A stretch of DNA of 12,131 nt from Peptococcaceae bacterium (lineage in GTDB: Bacteria; Bacillota; Peptococcia; DRI-13; UBA5745). This document shows, piece after piece, positions 1 through 5,470 of this stretch. Made by a program: the position numbers and the translations under genes. Below the pieces are notes generated by a model. It was not told the DNA's origin. It made no database searches and saw only the letters and a list, made by a program, of their open reading frames with translations. The number at the start of each line of letters is the position of its first letter. Positions within the stretch are counted from its first letter, which is position 1. The stretch spans positions 1 through 12,131 of the forward strand of contig JAISDM010000240.1 of assembly GCA_031264885.1 (NCBI GenBank). Direction: 5' to 3'.

Positions 1-58
1 GGGCCTTCGCCTTTCCCCAAATCTCCAGCGGCCTCGTTTCCCATAGTTGTTTTTTCAC
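1..58 (-). CDS. Partial unidentified CDS (N-terminus only)
   Basis: A GTG at 58-56 on the minus strand opens a frame that runs off the window edge, giving MKKQLWETRPLEIWGKAKA. An AAAGGGG ribosome-binding site lies 6 bases upstream of the GTG. It begins 23 bases after the stop of the VapB-like gene and reads in the same direction, so the two are probably co-transcribed. A VapC toxin would be expected here, but the visible residues do not look like the start of a PIN-domain toxin, which usually opens with a hydrophobic strand and an early Asp. Nineteen residues are too few to assign a family. Confidence 0.5.
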   Translation of the reverse strand, partial: MKKQLWETRPLEIWGKAKA

Positions 59-81
59 GTTTTTCCCCTTTCGTTCAGATT

Positions 82-240
82 TCAGTCTTTGTCTCCCACA
101 ATCTTATTATCGCCACGCCACCTCGCTTCCTTGTAATCATAATCGGCGTCATATTTTATAGTGCCGAACAGAGTCAAAATATCGCCGACTTCCAAAGCGG
201 CGTCCAACAGTTCCGTATCAATCGATAGATTCGTAGCCAT
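82..240 (-). CDS. VapB-like antitoxin, internally shortened (52 aa)
   Basis: This ORF starts at ATG 240 behind an AAAGGGGG ribosome-binding site. Residues 1-19 (MATNLSIDTELLDAALEVG) match the N-terminus of the type II VapB antitoxin family (Pfam VapB_antitoxin), which forms the DNA-binding strand and first helix. Residues 21-37 (ILTLFGTIKYDADYDYK) match the family's C-terminal toxin-neutralising tail, where GTI-x-(F/Y)-D-x-D-YDYK is typical. From memory of the family, about 20-25 residues that normally lie between these parts (the KTKREAV...ALEEY helix) are absent, and the two ends are joined in frame. The usual length is about 65-75 aa. No VapC follows. The gene may be a decaying orphan antitoxin, or a short variant that still binds a toxin encoded elsewhere. 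A good promoter with inverted repeats lies upstream. The family assignment is by eye. Confidence 0.65.
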   Translation of the reverse strand: MATNLSIDTELLDAALEVGDILTLFGTIKYDADYDYKEARWRGDNKIVGDKD

Positions 241-258
241 GTCCGAACCCCCTTTCCA

Positions 259-287
259 TGTGTAATATTCTACACATGATTATGTGT
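259..287. promoter_or_regulatory. Candidate antitoxin operator: two adjacent inverted repeats
   Basis: The first inverted repeat is TGTGTA (259-264) / TACACA (271-276) with a 6-base gap. The second is ACACAT (272-277) / ATGTGT (282-287) with a 4-base gap. They share the TACACAT segment and cover the -10 and part of the spacer of the VapB promoter. VapB antitoxins usually repress their own promoter through such palindromes. Binding by the shortened protein is uncertain, because the missing helix is part of the DNA-binding dimer. Confidence 0.55.
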
Positions 288-295
288 GCAGTCAA
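267..295 (-). promoter_or_regulatory. Promoter of the VapB-like gene
   Basis: On the minus strand, -35 TTGACT (295-290) and -10 TAGAAT (272-267) are separated by exactly 17 bases. The -10 lies 26 bases upstream of the ATG at 240. Each hexamer differs from consensus at one position. Two inverted repeats overlap the spacer and the -10, which fits autorepression. Confidence 0.75.
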
Positions 296-361
296 GGTTT
301 GTCTTTCCACCGTTTGGATGACAAACAGCGTCAGCTGATCCGTAATTTGCCGTGTGGAAAA

Positions 362-383
362 ATTCCCCTCCCAGGAGGGGAAT
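362..383. repeat. Palindromic repeat, ATTCCCCTCC hairpin
   Basis: ATTCCCCTCC (362-371) is followed after two bases (CA) by its exact reverse complement (374-383). This is a near-perfect 22-base hairpin in a non-coding stretch crowded with other palindromes. No U-run follows, so it is not a clear terminator. It is probably a dispersed intergenic palindrome; no second copy was seen in this window. Confidence 0.6.
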
Positions 384-393
384 GGGAACAGAC

Positions 394-459
394 GCCGCCC
401 CTAGGTTGCTGTAAACGACGTATCTGTAGGGGCGGCATCCTGCCGCCCGTCCTTGACCG
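394..459. repeat. GC-rich palindromic repeat (GGGCGGCA family), left copy
   Basis: The core GGGCGGCA-TCC-TGCCGCCC (430-448) forms an 8-bp stem with a 3-base loop. A partial opposing unit, GCCGCCCCTA (394-403), pairs with TAGGGGCGGC (427-436). The stretch 423-459 recurs in reverse complement at 5282-5318 with one mismatch in 37 bases, and the core recurs twice at 8713-8779. This is the same dispersed repeat family at three places in 12 kb. Confidence 0.85.
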
Positions 460-484
460 GCGCGAATTCCCCCTTCCCCGGCCG

Positions 485-548
485 TCATTCCGGGCTTGAC
501 CCGGAATCCAGGTTCCTTCCTTTGGATTCCGGGACAAGCCCAGAATGA
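485..548. repeat. Long inverted repeat (TCATTCCGGGCTTG family)
   Basis: A 26-base arm at 485-510, beginning TCATTCCGGGCTTGACCC, is repeated in reverse complement at 523-548 with two mismatches. The arms flank a 12-base loop. Elements with tcattccgggcttgacccggaa arms are a familiar dispersed palindrome type in bacterial genomes. The element ends 34 bases before the -35 of the transporter operon. Part of the arm, with its flank, recurs inverted just after the operon (5229-5242). Confidence 0.8.
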
Positions 549-582
549 TAAAAATATGAATCCCAAACATGAAATTGGGTTG

Positions 583-612
583 TTGACATAGAAATATGAG
601 AAAAGATATAAT
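583..612 (+). promoter_or_regulatory. Promoter of the GPH-TRAP transporter operon
   Basis: A consensus -35 TTGACA (583-588) and a consensus -10 TATAAT (607-612) are separated by 18 bases. Transcription should start near 619, leaving a leader of about 145 bases before the GTG at 764. Both hexamers are perfect, so high basal strength is expected unless transcription is regulated. No clear operator palindrome overlaps it. Confidence 0.85.
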
Positions 613-650
613 TAGTTGAACCGAGGACGCTCAATGCCGTAAGGAGGTGA

Positions 651-710
651 ATGTCGCCCGGCCTGACAAGGCCGGGGTTTGAGAACAAATCATGGAATCG
701 GCAATATTAA
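651..710 (+). CDS. Putative leader peptide (19 aa)
   Basis: The sequence TAAGGAGGTGA (640-650), an exact complement of the 3' end of 16S rRNA, directly precedes ATG 651. The frame reads MSPGLTRPGFENKSWNRQY and stops at TAA 708-710. The gap between AGGAGG and ATG is only 3 bases, shorter than optimal, so translation may be weak or the site may serve as ribosome standby. Codons 3-9 lie inside a stable hairpin (657-676). There is no run of one regulatory codon, so classical amino-acid attenuation is not indicated. It may be a chance ORF; no homologue is known to me. Confidence 0.35.
   Translation: MSPGLTRPGFENKSWNRQY
657..676 (+). promoter_or_regulatory. Leader hairpin of the transporter operon
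   Basis: CCCGGCCT (657-664), loop GACA, and AGGCCGGG (669-676) form a perfect 8-bp GC-rich stem with a 4-base loop in the 5' leader. It is followed by GTTTGAG rather than a U-run, so it is not a standard terminator. It lies inside the 19-codon leader ORF, so ribosome passage would melt it. A second strong Shine-Dalgarno-like site follows at 713-721 (AAGGAGGTG), linked to a three-codon ORF (723-734). The arrangement suggests post-transcriptional control but matches no riboswitch class I recognise. Confidence 0.45.
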
Positions 711-763
711 TAAAGGAGGTGGATGGATTTATAAATTAAATTTCGAAGGGAGAATTGTAAAAA

Positions 764-2158
764 GTGGAAGATCAAAACACGAAAATGCAGAATAATCCTA
801 AAGTTTCTACTAGTTCGACAGATGTGGCGCTGACATTTTGGCAAAAAATAAATTATTCCTGCGGCGGATTTGCCAACAACGTTCTTTTGGGTTTGTATTT
901 CAGCTTTATGATCTTTTTCTTTACGGATGTCCTGTTGATTCCGGTGGGTCTGGTATCCTTATTTTCCCTCGTATGCCGCTTCTGGGACGCGGTCAATGAT
1001 CCGGTGATCGGCGTGATGGCCGACCGTACCCAGTCCCCGAAGGGCCGCTACCGTCCTTGGATTTTGTACAGCTTTCCACTGCTGATCGTCTGTACCTGTT
1101 TGCTTTTCTTCACGCTGCCGTCGGGCTTATCGGGCTTTCAGGCCGCGTTTACATTGGCTATGTATTTCTTTTATGTGCTATTCTACACCATGCATGATGT
1201 GCCTTATTCGGCGATGCCTGCCGCGCTGACCACGAATTACGCGAGCCGCGGCAGTATTGGCGCGTTCCGCCTGGCTTTCGGCAACTTGGGTATGATTTTG
1301 GCTGTGGCTACGTTCTTGCCTCTCGTAAATGTATTGGGCGGCGGCGACGTAAACGCCGGGTATTTCCGCGCGGTGATTGTTTTGATGATCATTACGGTTC
1401 CGTTTTTCCTGATTGCTTATTACGGCACAAAGGAAGTTGTTTTATTGGATCCGAACGCGAAGCGGGTTCCGATCAGGGAATATTTTAAGATATTTAAAGG
1501 CAACAAACCGTTTATCGCGATGTGCCTGGCTTATGCTTTCTGGGGACTGTGGGGCAATGTCGGCGGCACTTCCCGTATTTATTTTTTTAATTACGTTTAC
1601 GGCGACCAGGCGGCTTTCAGTTTTGCCGCGACTTGCCAGACGGTGGGTATGACGGTGGGCGCGTTCCTCTGCAATTTGCTGCTGAAAAAAGCCAAAAACA
1701 AACGAACGCCGGGCATGATCGCCTGGTTCACCGGCGGCGCCGTTTTGATCGGCATGGCGTTTATCCGGCTGAGTCCGGCGACGCTTCCGCTGTGGTATTT
1801 TTGCACGTTTATTTACGGTATTTGCGGCATGTGCGGACTGACCAGCATCTTCGCCTGCACCCCGGATTTGACGGTGTATACCCAAAGGCGTTATGGCATC
1901 GCGGCCGCGAGTTTTATCTTTGCTGTCGTTAATTTCGCGTTTAAACTGGCCGGAACCGTCGGCACCAGCGCGTTCACATGGGTGCTGGGACTTATGGATT
2001 ATGTGCCGGGCGCGGAACAGACCCCGGCGGTCGAATCGGTGATGCGCGCGAGCTGCACGTGGCTGATCGGCCTGTTCCTGATTGCCGGCGCAATCTTTCA
2101 GTATATGTATAAGATTGACGAGAGCAGTCATAAGATGGATTTGAGTGAGTTGGCATAA
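764..2158 (+). CDS. GPH-family (MelB-type) sugar:cation symporter
   Basis: This 464-aa inner-membrane protein of the glycoside-pentoside-hexuronide:cation symporter family (MFS fold, about 12 helices) imports a sugar or sugar derivative with Na+ or H+. The hallmark is W74-DAVNDP followed by IGVMADRT and GRYRPW (residues 74-99). By eye, D75, N78 and D79 correspond to the MelB cation-site residues D55, N58 and D59. D145 in MHDVPYSAMP corresponds to MelB D124. MelB D19, a sugar-contact residue, appears to be replaced by N39, so the substrate probably differs from melibiose. The start is GTG 764, with GAAGGGAG about 11 bases upstream; ATG 785 has no comparable site. It is first in the operon, and the TRAP small permease begins 16 bases after its stop. 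The substrate cannot be named. Confidence 0.9.
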   Translation: MEDQNTKMQNNPKVSTSSTDVALTFWQKINYSCGGFANNVLLGLYFSFMIFFFTDVLLIPVGLVSLFSLVCRFWDAVNDPVIGVMADRTQSPKGRYRPWILYSFPLLIVCTCLLFFTLPSGLSGFQAAFTLAMYFFYVLFYTMHDVPYSAMPAALTTNYASRGSIGAFRLAFGNLGMILAVATFLPLVNVLGGGDVNAGYFRAVIVLMIITVPFFLIAYYGTKEVVLLDPNAKRVPIREYFKIFKGNKPFIAMCLAYAFWGLWGNVGGTSRIYFFNYVYGDQAAFSFAATCQTVGMTVGAFLCNLLLKKAKNKRTPGMIAWFTGGAVLIGMAFIRLSPATLPLWYFCTFIYGICGMCGLTSIFACTPDLTVYTQRRYGIAAASFIFAVVNFAFKLAGTVGTSAFTWVLGLMDYVPGAEQTPAVESVMRASCTWLIGLFLIAGAIFQYMYKIDESSHKMDLSELA

Positions 2159-2174
2159 CGGGAGGTAAAATCAT

Positions 2175-2687
2175 ATGAGGTACCCAAAAATATGGAGAAA
2201 GATCACCAATGGGGCGGCGATGTTTTCCGGTGCTTTGGCTTTTATCATCGGATGCCTGCAGGTGATGGAATCGCTTCTCAGGTATTTTTTTAACGCGCCT
2301 ACCAAATGGTCTCTCAATGTATCGGAATATTTGCTGATCTACTTGCTTTTTATCGGATCGGCCTACGCTTTTCAGGAGCATGGGCATGTGGCGGTGGATA
2401 TGGTTCTTAATTTAGTGGATAAGATTGACAAAACAGGGAAGAGGATCTACCGCCGTATTTTGGTGTCGGTCGGATATTTGTTAGCCATTGTATTCGTGTT
2501 TTGTCTGTTGTACGGCGTTTGGGGCATGTTTACGAAGGCGATTGAGATCGGAAGGGTGACGACTTATATTCCCACGATTCCTATATGGGTGCTGTACGCT
2601 CCGATGATCATAGGAATGGTGATGATGACGGTTACGCTGGTTTTTATGATTCTCGACTGCATATCCGGCAGTGAAGAGCATATATGA
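2175..2687 (+). CDS. dctQ: TRAP transporter small permease (DctQ family)
   Basis: This 170-aa protein has four membrane segments (about residues 15-37, 51-69, 94-114 and 136-160), as expected for the DctQ subunit of a tripartite ATP-independent periplasmic transporter. Family landmarks are R36-Y-F, W45, E51 in the SEYLL segment, and GSAYAFQEHGHVAVD (61-75), where the G..HV.VD signature is typical. The P-x-x-W segment near 134-137 precedes the last helix. DctQ pairs with the large permease to form the membrane unit that accepts substrate from the binding protein. It has a good GGGAGG site 9 bases before ATG, and the large permease begins 48 bases downstream. Length is normal for the family. 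Confidence 0.93.
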   Translation: MRYPKIWRKITNGAAMFSGALAFIIGCLQVMESLLRYFFNAPTKWSLNVSEYLLIYLLFIGSAYAFQEHGHVAVDMVLNLVDKIDKTGKRIYRRILVSVGYLLAIVFVFCLLYGVWGMFTKAIEIGRVTTYIPTIPIWVLYAPMIIGMVMMTVTLVFMILDCISGSEEHI

Positions 2688-2735
2688 TTTTCCGGCAGTC
2701 TGAGGTTAAATACTGATAGACAGGAGATACATAAT

Positions 2736-4106
2736 ATGGGTTTACAATTATTGTTCATTATCTCATTGCTGTTGATTGGCATTGCGTTGGGATGTCCCGT
2801 CATGGCGGCCATCGGATGTACGGCCGTGATATCCATGATGACGTTTATGGGCGAGAATTTTTTTGGTAAGTTCGCGTCCATTGCTTATGAACAGGGCATC
2901 AGCCCGAATCAGCTGATTGCGCCTTTATTCATTTTGATGGCCGAATTCCTTGCCAGAGGCGGCATTGCGGAGGATTTGTTCACGGTGCTGAATATGGTTA
3001 CCAAAAGGATCAAAGGCGGTTTGGCCCTTGCCACAACGCTGGCGTGTACCGTTTTTGCCGCGCTTTGCGGTTCTTCGCCGGCCACGGCGGCGGCTGTGGG
3101 ACGTATCGCCACCAGCGCGATGACGAAAAGAAGATACCGGAAGGACTTTGCCATTGGCACCGTCGCCGGCGGCGGCACGCTGGGCATTATGATTCCGCCC
3201 AGCATTACGTTGGTTTCGTTTGGGATTCTTACGGAAACCTCCATCGCGAAGCTGCTGATCGCCGGGCTTATTCCCGGACTGATGCTTTCTTTGCTGATGA
3301 TTATCTCCATTGTTATCCGGGTGCGGCTGAATCCGGCTTTAATAGGCGAACTGAAACCGGATGTTCTCGAATCGGGGGCGTATGACGCGAACGCTTATGC
3401 CGTAGATCTGAAGACGGCTGTTGATGATTCGGAAATGCTGTCCTCTGATGATGCCCGTGTGAAGCGCATTGTCATTCAGATCATTCCTGCCTTTGTCCTG
3501 ATTATTCTTGTTTTGGGCAGCATGTACAGGGGCATCGCGACACCTACGGAGTCGGCGGGCATCGGCGCGATCGGCGCGTTTATCCTCGTGGCGGTGCAGA
3601 AGAGGCTGGACAAAAACATGTTTGCGGAAAGCCTGAAGGCTACCGCCAGAACCAGCGCTATGATGATTTTTTTGGTGATCTCCGGGTTTTGCCTGAGTTT
3701 TGTCCTGGCGTATTTGCGTATTCCCAGCAGTTTGACCAAGATCATCATCAGCGCCGGCTTGAATAAGTACATGGTCTTGATTCTTTTGTACATTCTGTGG
3801 TTTATTTTGGGCTGCCTGATGGATCCCGGCAGCATGATTATTCTGACCATCCCATTCCTGTTTTCCACCATGATTGATTTGGGTTTCGATCCCATATGGC
3901 TGGGGATTGTCTCCACGCTTTGTGTTGAAATCGGCATGATCACGCCGCCTGTGGGATTGAATTTATTTGTTCTCCGATCATCGACAAACGTAGAAATGAT
4001 CCATATTATCAAGGGCTCGTTTCCGTATGTTCTCGTGTTGATTGTCGGACTGATCATTTTGACTGTTTTTCCGCAGATCGCTCTTTTCCTTCCCAACAAT
4101 ATGTAG
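2736..4106 (+). CDS. dctM: TRAP transporter large permease (DctM family)
   Basis: This 456-aa multi-spanning membrane protein is the transport subunit of the TRAP system, which moves substrate with Na+ across the membrane. Family motifs appear in order: GSSPATAAAVG (112-122), GIMIPPSITLVSFG (150-163) with TETSI, ATPTESAGIGAIGA (268-281), and EIGMITPPVGLN (398-409). The two PP-containing hairpins are the inverted-repeat elements that hold substrate and sodium. The protein is about 30 residues longer than the usual ~425. The excess lies in an acidic hydrophilic loop at about 204-243, between the two halves, which has runs of D, E, S and Y. It has a CAGGAGA site 8 bases before ATG. It sits between dctQ and the binding protein. 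Confidence 0.95.
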   Translation: MGLQLLFIISLLLIGIALGCPVMAAIGCTAVISMMTFMGENFFGKFASIAYEQGISPNQLIAPLFILMAEFLARGGIAEDLFTVLNMVTKRIKGGLALATTLACTVFAALCGSSPATAAAVGRIATSAMTKRRYRKDFAIGTVAGGGTLGIMIPPSITLVSFGILTETSIAKLLIAGLIPGLMLSLLMIISIVIRVRLNPALIGELKPDVLESGAYDANAYAVDLKTAVDDSEMLSSDDARVKRIVIQIIPAFVLIILVLGSMYRGIATPTESAGIGAIGAFILVAVQKRLDKNMFAESLKATARTSAMMIFLVISGFCLSFVLAYLRIPSSLTKIIISAGLNKYMVLILLYILWFILGCLMDPGSMIILTIPFLFSTMIDLGFDPIWLGIVSTLCVEIGMITPPVGLNLFVLRSSTNVEMIHIIKGSFPYVLVLIVGLIILTVFPQIALFLPNNM

Positions 4107-4178
4107 GGCGGTTTGATTCAAACGGTTTATGTTGAGTTTGAGTAAAAAAAATATATAAAACCGAGGGAGGAACTCAGA

Positions 4179-5222
4179 ATGAAAACAAGGCGAATGATGT
4201 ACGCGGCCGGAATCCTGGTATTATTCACGCTGGCCGCGGCCGGGTGCGGAGGCGGTTCGGGAACGCCGGCTTCCGGCGGAAATGAGGGAACCAGAGAAAT
4301 CTTAATCGGCCACGCTTTTCCGGACAATATGGCGCCGCTGGGGACGGCTTACGCGGCGATGGGGGAGTATGTTTCCGAAAAAACGGGCGGAACCCTTACG
4401 TTCACTCAGGCAGCCAACGGATCGCTGGTTGACGACAGCAACTTCATCGACGGGATCATGGACGGCGTCGTCGATATGGGTCATTGCCTGGTCACTTACG
4501 CGGGGGGCGTGATACCGGAAGCGGCGTGTCTCGGCATTCCCGGGTATTTTGGAGGCAGCGACTGGCTTGCCTTCTGTGAAGACGTCCGCAAGCCTCTGTC
4601 GGATATCTACGCGAAATACGATCTTTACTACTTTGGCGCGGACTATCAGGCGACGGGCACTTTTGTCAGCTCAAAGAAGCAGGTTGTGACCCCCGCGGAC
4701 GTAGTGGGGCAGATTATCCGCGCTTCCGGAACCGATTTGGCCAACGCCATTGAATTATGGGGCGGATCTCCCACCGTGATGGGCCTGGGCGACTGCGCCA
4801 CGGCGCTGGAACGCGGCACCATCGACGCCATGTACACCTCTTATACGTTGATCGGGCAGCAGCATTTTTATGAGCTGGCCGAATATGTAAGCACGACCCC
4901 GATTTGCGAAACCTGGGGTTCCACGGTCATCCGGATGGAGACTTATAACAGTCTGACGGATGAGCAGAAAAAAGCGGTGGATGAAGCCGCGCTGCTGTAT
5001 TCGGCTCAGGCGCAGGATGATTACCAGGCCATTAAAGAGCAGTATGACGAAGATATCGACGAATACGGCGCCTCCGCGTACGCGCTTACCCCGGAGGAAG
5101 CGCTGGCTTTCACCGACAAATGCAAGCCGCTGTTCGAGACGTTTGGCCAATCCACCAATGAATTGGGCCTGGAATTGCTGAAGGTGATCTACAAGCACAA
5201 CAATTGGGAGTGGACGTTCTGA
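4179..5222 (+). CDS. dctP: TRAP transporter substrate-binding lipoprotein (DctP family)
   Basis: This 347-aa extracytoplasmic solute receptor captures substrate and delivers it to DctQM. A lipoprotein signal peptide (MKTRR, hydrophobic core 8-21, lipobox A-A-G-C23) implies that the mature protein is lipid-anchored at C23, as expected in a Gram-positive cell. The Gly/Ser-rich stretch at 24-36 is a linker. The binding fold begins at about residue 40 (EILIGHAFPDNMAPLG). R181 in the IIRASG segment fits the conserved arginine that salt-bridges a carboxylate in DctP proteins. It is followed by the usual W-G-G-x-P-x-x-M (194-201) and ALERGTIDAMY elements. The arginine favours a carboxylate ligand such as a sugar acid or C4-dicarboxylate. 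It has a GGGAGG site before ATG and lies 72 bases after dctM. Confidence 0.93.
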   Translation: MKTRRMMYAAGILVLFTLAAAGCGGGSGTPASGGNEGTREILIGHAFPDNMAPLGTAYAAMGEYVSEKTGGTLTFTQAANGSLVDDSNFIDGIMDGVVDMGHCLVTYAGGVIPEAACLGIPGYFGGSDWLAFCEDVRKPLSDIYAKYDLYYFGADYQATGTFVSSKKQVVTPADVVGQIIRASGTDLANAIELWGGSPTVMGLGDCATALERGTIDAMYTSYTLIGQQHFYELAEYVSTTPICETWGSTVIRMETYNSLTDEQKKAVDEAALLYSAQAQDDYQAIKEQYDEDIDEYGASAYALTPEEALAFTDKCKPLFETFGQSTNELGLELLKVIYKHNNWEWTF

Positions 5223-5227
5223 TTCAC

Positions 5228-5353
5228 GGCCCGGAATGACGGTCGGGGGGGAGGGAAACCCGAAATGACAGGGTCTGTCGTCGGTCAAGGACGGGCGGCA
5301 GAATGCCGCCCCTACAGACGCACATTCGCGGCGGAGCAGAATGCCGCCCCTAC
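5228..5353. repeat. Composite palindromic repeat after the transporter operon
   Basis: Three pieces lie in series. GCCCGGAATGACGG (5229-5242) is the reverse complement of 482-495 on the left of the operon. The unit at 5282-5318, with core GGGCGGCAGAATGCCGCCC (5293-5311), is the reverse complement of 423-459 with one mismatch. A degenerate tandem copy lies at 5330-5353. The order and orientation mirror the left side, so the transporter operon is bracketed by inverted composite repeats. Confidence 0.8.
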
Positions 5354-5378
5354 GATCCCGTGAACAACGCGTCCGCAG

Positions 5379-5398
5379 GGGGCGTCGGCGGACGCCCC
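5379..5398. repeat. GC-rich hairpin GGGGCGTC/GACGCCCC
   Basis: GGGGCGTC (5379-5386) pairs with GACGCCCC (5391-5398) around a 4-base loop. It lies in the convergent intergenic space between the transporter operon and the helicase-loader gene. No U-run follows on either strand. Confidence 0.55.
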
Positions 5399-5427
5399 GC
5401 GGCGGTTCGCCCCCGGTTCCCCCCGTG

Positions 5428-5449
5428 GGGGCACGGCATGCCGTGCCCC
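5428..5449. repeat. Perfect 22-base palindrome (GGGGCACGGCA and complement)
   Basis: GGGGCACGGCA (5428-5438) is followed directly by its exact reverse complement (5439-5449). It lies 21 bases beyond the stop codon of the DnaC-like gene and could help end or stabilise transcripts from either side, although no T-run follows. It belongs to a different sequence family from the GGGCGGCA repeats. No further copy was seen in this window. Confidence 0.7.
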
Positions 5450-5470
5450 GTCCCGTTTTCGTCCGCAATT

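Larger units (their letters stand above)
241..582. other. Gene-free intergenic region between the VapB-like gene and the transporter operon
   Basis: Apart from the antitoxin promoter (259-295), this stretch holds only three palindromic repeat elements (362-383, 394-459, 485-548). Short open frames cross it, but they lack ribosome-binding sites and recognisable content and arise from the GC-rich repeats. Confidence 0.7.

Noticed and set aside
284..570. Short open frames on both strands in the intergenic region before the transporter operon
   Set aside because: They cross three palindromic repeats, lack ribosome-binding sites and have repeat-derived Gly/Pro/Arg-rich translations.
619..763. Known riboswitch or T-box in the transporter operon leader
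   Set aside because: No T-box sequence, no terminator/antiterminator pair and no class motif could be recognised by eye; only a single hairpin stands out.
4109..4127. GTTTG/CAAAC hairpin between dctM and dctP
   Set aside because: A 5-bp stem with a 3-base loop is too weak to call a processing or attenuation site.
4132..4159. Possible internal promoter for the binding-protein gene (TTGAGT-16-TATAAA)
   Set aside because: The start site would fall in or at the GGGAGG ribosome-binding site, leaving no usable leader. The A/T run explains the match.
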